64,000 bases of DNA. It comes from Galaxea fascicularis. Taxonomy: Eukaryota > Cnidaria > Anthozoa > Scleractinia > Euphylliidae. The stretch lies in assembly GCA_948470475.1 (NCBI GenBank), contig OX419336.1, positions 5,392,984-5,456,983 of the forward strand, read 5' to 3'. This document shows, piece by piece, positions 46,001-57,047 of this stretch. The notes under the pieces were generated by a model. That model had not been told where the DNA came from, made no database searches, and was given only the letters and a program-made list of their open reading frames with translations. A program made the position numbers and the translations under genes. The stretch's first letter is position 1; every line of letters starts with the position of its first letter.

Positions 46001-49000
46001 GATCATTAAGTGTTGTTTCAGGTAAACATGTGAGTATCCACGGATGACAAAAGCGGAAATTAGATATACAAACTGGAAACGTTTGTCGAACCCTTTTAAA
46101 AGCCTTTCAGTGTATAAGTGAATGTATCGTATTTTCTCGATTAAACGCCCGCGGCGTTTATTTAAAACTTGGCCTCAGGGACCCGGCGTTTATCTGAAGC
46201 CGGCGTTTAATCGGAGTCCGGCGTTTATTAATGGAGTAAAATTTTCATCATTGTTATGTTGATGTATTATTTCACATTCTTTGAGATCCGTGTGCAGTTT
46301 GTCAAGGCGGGACGATTTCTCCCTTGGACCCGACATGACAAAAATGTCATAACAACAGGAACGTGAACATTGCTCTATATTTTCAATTTTGTCTTGTTGT
46401 ACAGCATGTACATCGCAGTTAATGTTACGCCAGACTTGTTCGTTAAGCATTTACTAAAATAACAAAAGCAGAAGAAGAAGAAGAATTCATTGATGAAAAA
46501 TTTGTCATGGTCTCGCCACAAAAACTGTCTACGATTCACTACTGCAGCTTGAGCAGCTCTCGTTTTTGCTCTGCGTAATTTCGATTACCAGCAAACTTTG
46601 ATTTACCTGATTTTTGAAAAAAACTTTAATCTCATCCCCAACCTCTACGCGAATAACAGGACCTAGGAATCCCAAGTGCTTATCACTGGATGATCGGTTT
46701 GCTTTTGTAGTGAAAGTGTCGTCAGTGTACTCAACATAAAGTGCTTTTTTGTACTTCCCTCCAATTCTGTTATCAGCATGAGTGAAGTACGTAGCAGAGT
46801 CACTGCAAAAATAAAACAAAGGCTGTTTGTCGCGTCTGACAGAACAAGGGTTTTTTTTTTGGCAAAGTTTTTGAAACTATCTAATACACCATTTTGCTAA
46901 TGATCAGTTCCGAGTGAATTGTGGGTAGATCCTGTCCTTTGTGGGGGCAAACGGCCATTTAAAGACGTAATTTGAAATTCTAATTTTGACCATTTGCCGC
47001 CTCTTTGCCCCCACAAAGGACTGGATCTACCCACAATTCACTCAGAACTGATCATTAGCAAAATAGTGTATTTGCAACATTACACTTACAAACCAACACT
47101 GCTACCCTGCTTTGCATCACTACGCACCTTCAATCACGCACATTAGTTAATGGAAGGAAAGGAAAAAGAGAGTATACGTATGAAGAACACTAAGAACAAA
47201 GCTGGAACGATGAGGGAAAATTAAAGAGGGCCAAGAACAAAACATATTTAAATGACCTGAATAAAGGAAAAGATCCTATTTTAAATGCAAAAAGCATTTG
47301 CATAAAATCTGACGTCACAGCGTGTCAAAAATGCATTTGGGAGCATAAATTATCGGTGTTTATGGGCAAAATATTTGCAGTTAAAGCATTATCATTTTTG
47401 ACGTTTTTTCCTCCCTCATTTTATTAGCAAGATTCCCGTACACCTTTCTCTCTCATCACAGACGAGTATTTTTTGATAATTGATGAACACGGGTCTTCAA
47501 GCTGTAAGGAAATGATATGTAGATAATTCAAATAAGAAAAACATATTACCTCCCAGGTAAAGTTAACGGTTTTCCATCGATATTGTTGAGACCAGATGGT
47601 CCATAATCCCACAGCACTTCATCCACTGCTATAAAATAAGTCTTGACTTTACTACCATCAACAGTTGGCATGACAACGCTCTTCCCGCAACCATTGACAT
47701 TAAAGAGCGCCGACATTCCTTTATCAAAGAAGTGACTTGTCATGCAATTCAGGAGCCAGGTTCCCGGATTCCACGCCTTCATATAAGCGGTCAAGAAAGT
47801 GGCAGGGAGAAGCGTTGCTGTGTCTCGGCGGTGAGAACTGATCTTGACCGTGTGCCCATGAAACGATGCTGAAAAAGATAAACGACTGAACATAGAGGTG
47901 TGTATGTGTCTCGGATAACGATTTGTAACTATTTATCTCATATCTATCCTTGTTATTTATCTCGTTTTCACAAAAATCTGGATTAACTCTTTAACGAGTT
48001 TATTCAGTCGGGTATAGATTTTGAGTACTTTGGTCTGAAATCGGGCATGGTTTCCAAAAAGGAACCACGAGAGCGTATAATCAGGGTTTTTGTCATTTCA
48101 ACTCCAAATATTTAATAGAAAAATTGTACAAGTAACCAAAAATATATCATTCGAGCTACATTTGACCAATTCTTGACTTCTGCACTGATGCCAAGCTTGA
48201 TCACGCTACAACAAAGCCAGCGAGAAAATTTGAAACTGACCGGGCTAGGTCTGAAAACGGACGTGGAAAATGATATATTTTGGTCTGAAATAGGGCCAGG
48301 ATTTGGAGGGACGGGCCGCACACCCTACCAAGAATTCCGACGAGTACCCCCCGCCCCCAGGGTTCTCGCCTCGAAGCAAATTTAAGGAGTATCCCTTCTT
48401 CCGGGATTATGGTTTAAAATCAGGCTCTATATAACCCATTTTTGGTTAACAGTACTTTTTCTTCCATTGCTTCTAATTACATTACCGGCACCAAAAGGCG
48501 CTGGAAAACAAGGACGCTGATCTGAGTCCAAGGGGGGGGGGGGGGGGGGACGACAAACCGCGCGAAGTAAATGTTCAAATTCATGTACACTCACTAAAGT
48601 CTGACTACGATGCTTTACCAAGGAAGTATGTCTTGGAAGAAGCGAAAAATACTTACGATTGTGCATGTCACTGAACTCTCCCACGCCAATTATGTGCCAG
48701 CTAACCTTATCTCCTTGACACATATCTAGCCCAGGTAGATTTCCATATATAAAACCGTTAATGGACGCCATCTTATTACTTGCAATAAAGTTAGGATCTG
48801 TTTTCATCGCCTTGGTTATCTCCGGATTCTCAGAGAAGTTGTCGATGTTGTCACCGAGAAGCCAGCTCTTGTTTTCGTCCATTTCGGTAAAGAGAATTAC
48901 AAATTCCTTATCCACGTTTTTTCTTGTGACACTGTTCTCTATGAGAGCCCCACGCTTGCAAATGAACAACGGACCTATATGGAAAGTGAAGAAAGTCTAA

Positions 49001-52000
49001 TGTTGCTGTTTGGACTGCAAAATGCTAGTTCTCTGTTAAACAAGAGGCGCCTGAGATAAAGGGAAAGGGGGAGGGGTTCACACCAATGTTTTTGTTTTAT
49101 TTTACTGTCTTTTCGCTTGATTTGTTTTCATGTTACGAAGCGTAACTTAATTTATGCTTTTAATTTAGCACACCACGTAAGATATGTGTATACCGATGGG
49201 TACAACATACTGCTTACCAGTTCAGTGAAACTATAAACAAGTGTCCTTGCGAGTAGGGACGACAAGGGAGGACGGAAAAAAAAAAGGTACTAGATGTTTT
49301 TAAGCCCTTATATCTATTAAGGACAAACATCACTATAATCGAATGTACTTTTCTGTCCTTTCAAATTCAGAATTAACTTTATGACCTCTTGCTTCAACCT
49401 CGTTCCCAGGGTCTCTCATCTTACCGCTCCCTGGAGCGAACGACGAGAGACCCTGGCACAAGTCGAACGAGGTTGCTCCAGGGAGCGGTAAGATGAGAGA
49501 CCCTGGGAACGAGGTTGCCCTTGCTTGAGTTCTAGGACCGCTTTGCTTATTAAAAGTTTAAAAAAGTTTAAAATCAAAATCACCGATTAAGCCTGTATAA
49601 ATGTCGCTGTCGGAAATCACGTGAGAGTGATACATTCTGGTGACGCAGTCTTCGTCTGCTTCTGTTGGGGCGTGCTCCTCATTAACAAACCACGTATATA
49701 CGTGAACTTGATTTGGTTTCACTGAGTCATCTCTCTTTTGCTCCTCACTGCTATGATCGGCATAAATGGCTCCTTCATTAGCCTTGCTGTAAAAGATCCC
49801 GTGAGGGTGAACTGTGAAAGGCCTGTTAGCCATGTTCTTAAAATGGACCTTGATAGTATCCCCCACCTCTCCTTTTATTATTGGACCCAAAATCCCAAGG
49901 TGCGGCGGATGGGGTCTCTCCTTTGTGAAGGTCCCATCTGAGTATTCGCGATACAGCACCTTTTTGTAAACTGTTGCGATTCTGCCAGCGCCGCGTTGAG
50001 TAAAAGGAATTGCCTGGCTGCAAAGGCAAGAAAACAAATTGGAGAAAATTAAAGTTAAATATACATCATGATTCGCCCGGCCCGCTATAACATCCTTGAC
50101 AGGCTGATCACTGTCGCATCTTATTAATGGCAGGGAGAGTATAACCTTAATATAACTCTGCTAGATTTCATGGTCTCGAGAAAAAGGGTGAATAAGGCGG
50201 AAGACTGAGCAAGCAGATATGATAGTAAGGCGTTCGATAATGATAATTTAAGCCGCTTCAACAGTTTTTCAACATTCGTTCAGCCTTTTGTCGAATTAAT
50301 GTTAACCGGTCGTTTAGTCCTACTCTATTCCGAGTTAACAAATAAAATTATCTATTGTATAAACGAGCTTTCTTCAAATTCCGAGCCAAATTTACAGGTA
50401 CTTTTTTGGCAAAATTTTACTGTTTTCCGTTGAAACTTGTGAGATTCCTTGGTTCAAATTCACGACTCCGACTGATATTGCAGTTTTACTTGTGAAGATA
50501 AAAGATTCTTCTCTTGAATCTAAGTAATTGCTCTCTTCCAAAAAACGTAATGCCACAATTTAGTTTGGAGCGCGTTCAGAGTATAGGAATTGTGGGAAGC
50601 GTATTCCGGAAACATGCATTTAAATCTGATGTCGCGCGCGCACTTCAACCGGCATCACTTTCATTCTCGAAAATGCTAAATCGTGTAAACTAAAAGATGT
50701 CGTTGAAACACTTCATTCAGCATTTTTATTCAACAAAGACCTTTCAATCGATTTTGAAAACATTGAACGGATGAAATTGTGTGAACGGCTTCCATTGAAA
50801 CATGGTCGTTTAGGCTTTCAACTTTTGCCCAACATTGCAGTTTGTGTTTGCTTGTCTGAACAAATTTTTGGTTAAATGTGGAAACCGTTTGAACAGGCCT
50901 TCAGTTTAACAGTGAGTTCTCCTTCTAAAGCCAGTCAAGAGATTGAATCTTCTAGTCATTTTCTGCGGGATTCGTTCATCCTTCCCCGGCCTCATTTCAG
51001 GCCATCAGCCATGCTTCACATGAATTTGAAACACTTCAAGATTCGAGTTTGATTTGAGTGTACCTAAGAATTCAGTGCATGGGAGTGAAAACCCTGGGTC
51101 ACTTTCAGTTGACGGCCGGGTCAGTATCGCTATTTTACATGTAATTGTCACTGTTACTTAGCCAAAATACTGTGATCTTGATGGAACATTTACATAATGG
51201 CTCTGTCTCCGAATCCGCCACTGGAACTGAACAACGAGAGTCGAAAGTAATTTACTGCCGGAGTTCCAAAGTCACCATTGGCAAATAAAAAAGCTTCAAC
51301 TTCTTAAAGGAACCGTTTCAAGTAAATTTTCGCCTATTTCAGGTATTTGAAGCAGTTTCTAATTCAGTATTTGAGGCATCTTGCACACTGAGTTAGCTCA
51401 AAACAAAAAGCCGACATTATGTTCACCGCCCTTTGATCTTTTGCAGTAAATTGACAGTGTTTTCTGTTAAGTAAATCTCAGTACTTATATAATAAACAAA
51501 TTACTATACTACTTCATGGTTAGTTCGCTTGTGCGAGTCATTTATTCACTCGTTGTGAAGAATAAAACGAACGAACGAGGAACGAGCGAGTGAGTTTTAT
51601 TCACAACGAGTGAATAAAAGTCGTACCATGGCGCTCACCAACCATGAAGTAATCTATATTAAAACTTTGTGGTTTTCTCTTCGACTAGTCACTAGTTCAG
51701 AGTTACTTTGTGATGCTATAAGAGCCTAATGGTGTTCTTACGGTGTCTTATTTCTGTCTCACAGTAGTCCTCAGTGTGAAACGTAATTTGTCACTTATTT
51801 TGTGCTCGTTTGGCCAGTGATGAAAGTACAAAAATCTTACCTGTCATCACCGAGTGGTATTCCTTTAATTGTGTTCTGTCCAGTAGGAGCGTAGTTCCAT
51901 TCTTTAACCACGGCCGCGATGTAATAATCGCGTGTCACCGAAACGACAACTATTGGCAGAAAAACACAAAACGCACAAAAACTTAAAGCGGCTGAATTGA

Positions 52001-52007
52001 GCAACAT
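40264..52007 (-). CDS. Ceruloplasmin/hephaestin-like multicopper ferroxidase, 14 exons, complete
   Basis: Secreted or cell-surface multicopper oxidase of the six-cupredoxin-domain family, which oxidises Fe(II) to Fe(III) for iron export while reducing O2 to water. Exons: 52007-51841, 50017-49584, 48974-48657, 47868-47550, 46802-46607, 45726-45489, 44976-44800, 44506-44300, 43782-43533, 43087-42848, 42585-42360, 41691-41365, 40838-40673, 40367-40264. They sum to 3369 nt (1122 aa plus stop), all in phase; human ceruloplasmin is 1065 aa and hephaestin 1158. Residues 1-25 are a signal peptide. Three homologous two-domain units follow, then a proline-rich spacer and a C-terminal hydrophobic stretch that ends at the stop codon. 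Closest vertebrate paralogue (ceruloplasmin, hephaestin or HEPHL1) is not resolvable by eye. Confidence 0.93.
43323..43468. mobile_element. GATCGTTTTCA-ended element, copy 1, ferroxidase intron 9
   Basis: Inverted ends ATAGATCGTTTTCA and TGAAAACGATCTAT with adjacent TGAC/GTGACGTCA. A second copy is at 45776-45920. 146 bp, non-coding. Confidence 0.75.
43533..47550 (-). CDS. Ferroxidase exons 5-9: cupredoxin domains 3-4
   Basis: Exon 5 opens domain 3 with [20 protein letters not shown] and [14 protein letters not shown]; exon 6 holds the loop [18 protein letters not shown] and the strand [16 protein letters not shown]. As in ceruloplasmin domain 3, no HxH copper pair is present. Exons 7-8 give domain 4 with [29 protein letters not shown] and THTAYFHG (His662). 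Exon 9 has [15 protein letters not shown]: Cys705 and Met715 are at the type 1 positions, but residue 710 is Asn instead of His, so the site should not bind copper normally. Exon 9 then runs into domain 5 ([17 protein letters not shown]) and ends mid-codon in phase 2. Confidence 0.9.
45776..45920. mobile_element. GATCGTTTTCA-ended element, copy 2, ferroxidase intron 5
   Basis: Matches the copy at 43323-43468 along its length (shared GTGACCAGCGGCCA, ACAAAAGAAAG, ATTTGCATAAA, CCAACATGGCCGCCG). The right end is worn. Its edge is 50 bp from the acceptor of ferroxidase exon 6. Confidence 0.72.
46883..47072. mobile_element. Foldback element with about 65-bp arms, ferroxidase intron 4
   Basis: AATACACCATTTTGCTAATG... 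through TGTGGGTAGATCCTGTCCTT and CAAACGGCCATTT... matches its reverse complement ending at 47072. 190 bp, nearly one continuous hairpin, in a transcribed intron. Confidence 0.8.
47550..52007 (-). CDS. Ferroxidase exons 1-4: signal peptide, cupredoxin domains 1-2
   Basis: The ATG at 52007-52005 starts a leucine/valine-rich signal peptide, then [18 protein letters not shown], the usual start of domain 1. Domain 1 has trinuclear-cluster histidines HPH (126-128) and HSH (186-188, in RMYHSHV). Exon 3 carries the linker [19 protein letters not shown] and exon 4 the end of domain 2, [16 protein letters not shown]. In ceruloplasmin the type 1 copper cysteine is followed by histidine five residues later; here Cys348 has His at +4 (352) and Phe at +5, with Met358 at +10, so the domain 2 type 1 site is probably broken. 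His305, the first ligand position, is present. Confidence 0.9.
48531..48549 (+). repeat. Poly-G tract in ferroxidase intron 3
   Basis: An uninterrupted run of about 19 G. It produces a proline run in a false extension of exon 3; the true exon ends at 48657. Confidence 0.9.
49395..49517. mobile_element. Compact foldback with about 43-bp arms, ferroxidase intron 2
   Basis: CAACCTCGTTCCCAGGGTCT...CTTACCGCTCCCTGGAGC and the exact complement, separated by about 37 bp that repeats part of the arm. Located 67 bp downstream (minus sense) of the exon 2 donor. Confidence 0.8.
51506..51657. mobile_element. Foldback element, ferroxidase intron 1
   Basis: TATACTACTTCATGGTTAG and CCAACCATGAAGTAATCTATA ends, with inner TTTATTCACTCGTTGTGAA/TTCACAACGAGTGAATAAAA arms. 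152 bp, non-coding. Confidence 0.72.
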
Positions 52008-52223
52008 TTTGCTTCAAAATCAACCAGCTTTGATGGTCTGGGATCTTTCCGTCGGTTGTCACTAACTGAACAGCCAACGCAGTTTTTAAGCAACTGCTAC
52101 AGATTCCAAGCTTGCCGAAGGTTTGTCGGTTCAAATTTAACAGAAACGTTTTTCAATCAGTACGCAGCGAGGCAATTTGTTTCGTACAGTTAACAAAGGC
52201 TTGAGTTCTGCATCGCTACTTCG

Positions 52224-52233
52224 TATTATATAG
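52224..52233 (-). promoter_or_regulatory. Candidate TATA box of the ferroxidase gene
   Basis: Read on the minus strand the site is CTATATAATA, 217 nt upstream of the ferroxidase ATG. That would place a transcription start near 52195 and give a leader of about 190 nt. It is the only strong TATA-like site close upstream of exon 1. Spacing and match support it, but no transcript evidence is available. Confidence 0.4.
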
Positions 52234-53267
52234 GGTGAATGGATTATTGTTTCTTGCTGGCTAAAACTGATTTAACAATTGGCAGACTTGGCACTTTGGA
52301 ATACCTTCGGGGTTCAAATGTTCACGACCTTAAATAGGTGGCACAGATAAATGCACTATCTTCACTTTGATTTCCAGTGACCAGTGTATTGTGAAATGCA
52401 AGTTCTATTTTTTTTATAAATACTTTATTGTTTTTCGTGCCTTCCAGGTTTTCGTAACTCACTTTTAGACCCACGTCATCAGAATGAGACTGATTCACTA
52501 GTGATTCATAAGTGCATGGCGCTAATGGCTAACAGGTGATGGTGCTTCCGTGATACGCAAGCACGAATGAACTTATTGTCAGTCAATTAACGTTCACATT
52601 TTCAGTTAGTGCCATTAACTTGTGAAAAGGTCTTTTTAGGATTTCAGGATAAAGGGAAGACAAATTTCGGTGGGTTTTTCTGGCATGGCATCATTTGCAA
52701 CTCGCTTTGCAAAATGCATTGCTGAATGACAAAAAATGTAAACAACACTGGCGGTTTACGGAATTGTTCATAATGAACAAAGGCACAAAACAAAAGAAAA
52801 ATGCACAACTGCAATGCCTAAGAACGTCAACTATTTAGAGAGCTGTAAATTAACACGGTCAGTAAGGTGTTGTTTTAAGGCGGGTGCGAATGGTTCAAAA
52901 TAAATTTATTTTAGCTAACATCAACGGCATGAATTTCAGAATTCATACCAAGAGTGGCAATGGCTTGCAAGCTCAGTTTACCAATACAGCCTCCTTTGCT
53001 GCCTTGTTTGATGACAGCCGTCCCGGAATACATCAGAGGAGGCTAATAAAGCCGCCAGTAACGGCTGTCGAACCGACCGTGGGCTTTCGAGCTTAAGGTC
53101 GTTGATTTGTTTCGAAACTCACTAATGCAAAATTTCGAAAATTTTCTTTTAAACATAATGTTTTTGTCGACCTCTGCAGGATGCAATAACAAATGAATTC
53201 TCATTTCGTGATGAAAGCGCTTTCGACTCTATGGAAAAAATAAACGTTTAGTAGCTTTCACAAACGA

Positions 53268-53362
53268 GCTAAGGTTAAAGTTTTGAACGTACAATTTAAT
53301 TACGTGTAAACGACGAGGTAAGGTTAATTTGAACGTACAATTTAATTACGTGTAAACGATGA
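53268..53362 (+). repeat. Tandem duplication of about 47 bp
   Basis: GCTAAGGTTAA...GAACGTACAATTTAATTACG...GTGTAAACGACGAG is followed directly by a second copy ending GTGTAAACGATGAG. Two copies only. Confidence 0.8.
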
Positions 53363-54355
53363 GTTTGACACCTACTTGTGTAGCTGTTTAACTTGGCCAC
53401 GAAAGTTATGTAACTATGTTAACTGTTGTTGTATAATTGTTATTTCCTCGACCCTGTGCTTTATGGAAACGGCTTTGATCAGCCTCAAGTAATGAAACGC
53501 AGCAGGACAAGACAGTTTAACCAAACAACAACATTGACATAAAGAGAATTCACTCAATTTTATCTGGTGACTGATGATGCTTGACAAGTGAAAGAACATT
53601 CTTTTCTTTTCAGTCCAGCCGGTCTGAATTCCGGTCTATTTAGTAGATTCCGTGTGGCACTTGACCATTGTGTCTGGAGATTATTCACAGATTTAAATTC
53701 CACGTTATTATATGTTTATTTCAGTATCTCTCTTCGCTCAACTGAGTTACTCTCGTTGGCCGGGTCTTACAATTCATAACGCGCCGTTCCTCGTGCAAAA
53801 ATCATTCATCCAGTTAGCAGTAAATTAGCATTACTTTAGACGATTGCCTAATTGCATTCTTTGCACACACTTTCTAAACTGCAAATTTTGAATGAAGCCT
53901 TCTAGCTTGGTAATTTCTTCACGGTTCACGATTCCGAGTTAGTCGGTTTCGCATCCTACAGTTTTCAGTTAAGATCCAGCTTTGTTGTTGGATTAGGGAC
54001 AGGATACAATAGCTTAGTTATCACTGAAAAAGTGTAGTTGGAAACTGTTTTTCACTATTCTAGTTCCCAGATCTCTTGTTGGCGTGGCGTCGCCCACTCG
54101 ATAGCGCCCAGGGGAGATCTGGAAACAAGAGTAAGTTTTGAGAAGTGAGGTACAATTCCTGCCAGACATATATAGTATCCCATAATAGCAGAGAGGTTGT
54201 CCTTTCTTTTACCTTAAAAACATTATCACATTCACTGTCAGCTTTAACATTCAACCGCCGTCAGACCATTACGCAGTTTAAGACCCTTCTTCATAGAGCT
54301 GCAATAATGTTTTTTATGTTCCTAATTTAAAAGAAACACGATGCCAACTTTTATC

Positions 54356-54774
54356 TTAAAGTGCCTATAACCCCAAAATATTTTTTTCGCTAAAATGCAT
54401 CTTTGCACCTGTTTGGAACAAATTGCGGCATTTTTTTTTCCTTTTTTCACTGAATCTTGACTTTTTATAGGCTTTAAAACAGAGGATCATTTGATTCATT
54501 TGAGTGGGTCTATTCCTGATTTGACGTCACAAACTGATTTGCATCGCATTAACTCTTTGTAAACATGCATGCAAATCACTTTGTGACGTCAAATCAGGAA
54601 TAGACCCACTCCCCTTCTGACTCGGTCGTGAATCAAATGATGCTCTGTTTCAAAGCCTGTAAAAGTCAAGATTTGGAGAAAAAAGGACAAAAAGTGCCGC
54701 AATCCGTTTAATTTCGAAAAGGTGCAAAGATGCATGTTAGCGAAAAAAATATTTTGGGGTTATAGGCACTTTAA
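54356..54774. mobile_element. Full-length palindromic element with TTAA target duplication
   Basis: TTAA at both ends (54356-54359, 54771-54774), then AGTGCCTATAACCCCAAAAT and its complement. The two halves remain complementary far inward, including a GAATAGACCCACT and TTTGACGTCA pair. TTAA targets suggest a piggyBac or Kolobok-type source. Confidence 0.82.
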
Positions 54775-55159
54775 AGTTGAAACTCATTGTTGTGTTCATC
54801 CTGGTTGGTGATTTGGTTGCTGCCAAAATATTTTTTGGTTTCTGTTCACAACGAAACACTGAAAGGCCAGGGATTCCAACCGGTCGTTTCCAGGGTTTCT
54901 CCTCTTCGGCTTCCCTGAAGACGGAGAGAGTAGGGACTGTTGCTTGGCTTGTTGATCATCAACTTGATAATTATACGTCAGCCCTACACAGACTAAACGA
55001 AATTGAACCAAACGACTCAAAAACGGCGTTAATGAGCTACATTCGATGAGGGAGTATCTCTCGCCTAACAGGAATTGTGTAACAGAGCAGGCACACTCCC
55101 GGTCGTCAAACAACTCAGTTCGTGTAACCAGACCTAAGCGGGAGCGTTGAAGAGGACAG

Positions 55160-57047
55160 GACAGCAATGGAATGCTACTTTCAGAAGGACCCTGCTAGGC
55201 GTGGGTACACACAACGAATGCTAGGACTATGGCTTAGGAAGGGGAGCTTCCAGGTGTCTGAAGAAAGACTGGCGGACCAAGTTCGTACGCTCAAAGCCAA
55301 CCGGTGATTCACTGTAGAGCTGGAAGACTGAAGGGGAAGGTAACCACTGACCATCAAGTGGAAATTACTTCGCAGAACGGGGAAAGAAACCCCCTATTTG
55401 CATAGGTGCCATCAGAACAGGAAGAAACAGCCAGGCCAGTGAGACAAGCAGGCGAGATGGAATCAGAACCAGAAGCATCCCTAGAAAAACTTGACCACTG
55501 AGGAAATATGCTACTCTGAGGAAGTAGGGCTGTACCAAAGGATTGTGGAGGTTGTCAGCGAGATGGGAAGATCAAGGCTGCTAACACTCAGGAAGATCGT
55601 CATGGCCGACGGAGGTTCGGAAAATGATCACTGACGATATTACTGCCTCCAACGATCTCCTGTATGCAGGAGCTGTAATAGTGACCGAAAACCTGGAAAT
55701 AACCAGAAAGAACCAACGTGGAAGTTGGCGATTGCAGAGACGTTAGGCGGGATTTGAGTCGGATAGAATTGATACAAGCAGGCAAGAGGTTAAAAGATCA
55801 GATGAAGGATTTGGACCGAAGGTACAGGTTGAATGAGAGAGCCCTGATTTATACATCCGAATTTCTAAAATAATGAATTAGAGTCAAAGCTACCAAAATA
55901 AAGAGATTTAAGGATAGAAACAAGTAGTTCAGGTAGAACAGATTTTTTGAGACGAACCAGGGAGGGTTCTTTGAAGCGCTTGAGGGAACCGGAAACAAAT
56001 AAGAGAAGTGAACCCTGACCCAGAAACTACAGGAATCTTCTGGAGGGAACTGTGCTGCCGGAACTCTGAACACAAGAAGGATGCAGAATGGCTGAGGGAG
56101 TCAAAAGAAAAGTTAAATCCGAAAGGGAAAGGCCTGCCTAACTGGAAGGTCCTAGGGCCTGACCTTGTGCAAAGCTTCTGGCTGAAAACGTTCTCGAGCC
56201 TGGCTAGCCAACTTCACGACTACCCAACTAAAGGAAATGTTCCGGATTGGATGACTAGGCCGCACGGTGCTTGTTATGAAAGACCCTGAAAAAGGCACTG
56301 CAGAAGGGAACTACCGGCCCATAACACGCCTCCCAGACATGTGGAAGATTGATCCAAACAGCCAGGAAAGGAGAAGTAGAATCCCATGCTCTCGAGACAC
56401 CAAAGGACTTAAAGGAACGAAGGAGAGCTCAAAGTAAAGCAGAGTGGAGGGAGAAGGCCTAGTATGACCAGTTTCTCAGACAGACAGAGAATGAGAGAAA
56501 TGATAAGAACTGGGTGTGGTCGCGGCGTTGCTGCTCAAGATAAGAACAAGGACAAATTACATTGAAGTAAGCATTGATAAAACCCAGGAGCATGGTAAAT
56601 GTAGAATGTGCCATCAAGCAAACGAAACAGTCAGCCGCACTGTTGGTGGTGCCCCAAATTAGCTCAGGCGGAGTATAAGAGAAGGCACAACAATATGGCA
56701 CAAGTCGTCCGTTGGGACGTGGCAGGAAAATGTGGCTTTCGTCGAGGTGAAAAATAGCTAGAATCAGAACTACAAATTGCTATGGGACTGACCAGAATTG
56801 GTGGTCGTAAACAAACAAGAGGACACGTGCCAGTTAATTGAAAATGGATAAATACCAGAACCTGGCGAGAGAGATTAGGAAGGCGTAGAGAGCTCGAACC
56901 AAGGTGCTTCCGATTGTAATAGGGGCTCTAGGGACAGTCCTAAGAAAGCTGCAGATCAATCATCAGTGCATTGGTGTGGACAGCCCAGTGGAGCTCTGCA
57001 AGATTTCCAGGTGCCAAAGGGTTAAAGAGGATTCCCCGCACTCTCTA
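55160..57047 (+). mobile_element. Decayed non-LTR retrotransposon, R2/R4-type with restriction-like endonuclease end
   Basis: Fragments in shifting frames occur in the order expected for this class. First comes ECYFQKDPARRGYTQRMLGL with ERLADQVRTLKANR (about 55167-55305). Next are LLYAGAVIVTENLEITRKNQ and DLSRIELIQAGKRLKDQMKD (55640-55810). The start of the reverse transcriptase follows: TGIFWRELCC, then GPDLVQSFWLK, then VMKDPEKGTAEGNYRPITRL (56028-56330). Last come CRMCHQANETVSRTVGG and TKVLPIVIGALGTVLRKLQI (56600-57047, terminal stop). The polymerase palm is deleted and many frameshifts are present, so it is dead. Assignment to R2/R4-like rather than another RLE clade is by memory of the family, not by search. 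Confidence 0.7.

Noticed and set aside
48427..48657. Extension of ferroxidase exon 3 as a long ORF with a proline run
   Set aside because: Reads past a clear GTAAGT donor at 48656 into a poly-G tract; joining to exon 4 is in phase and matches the family.
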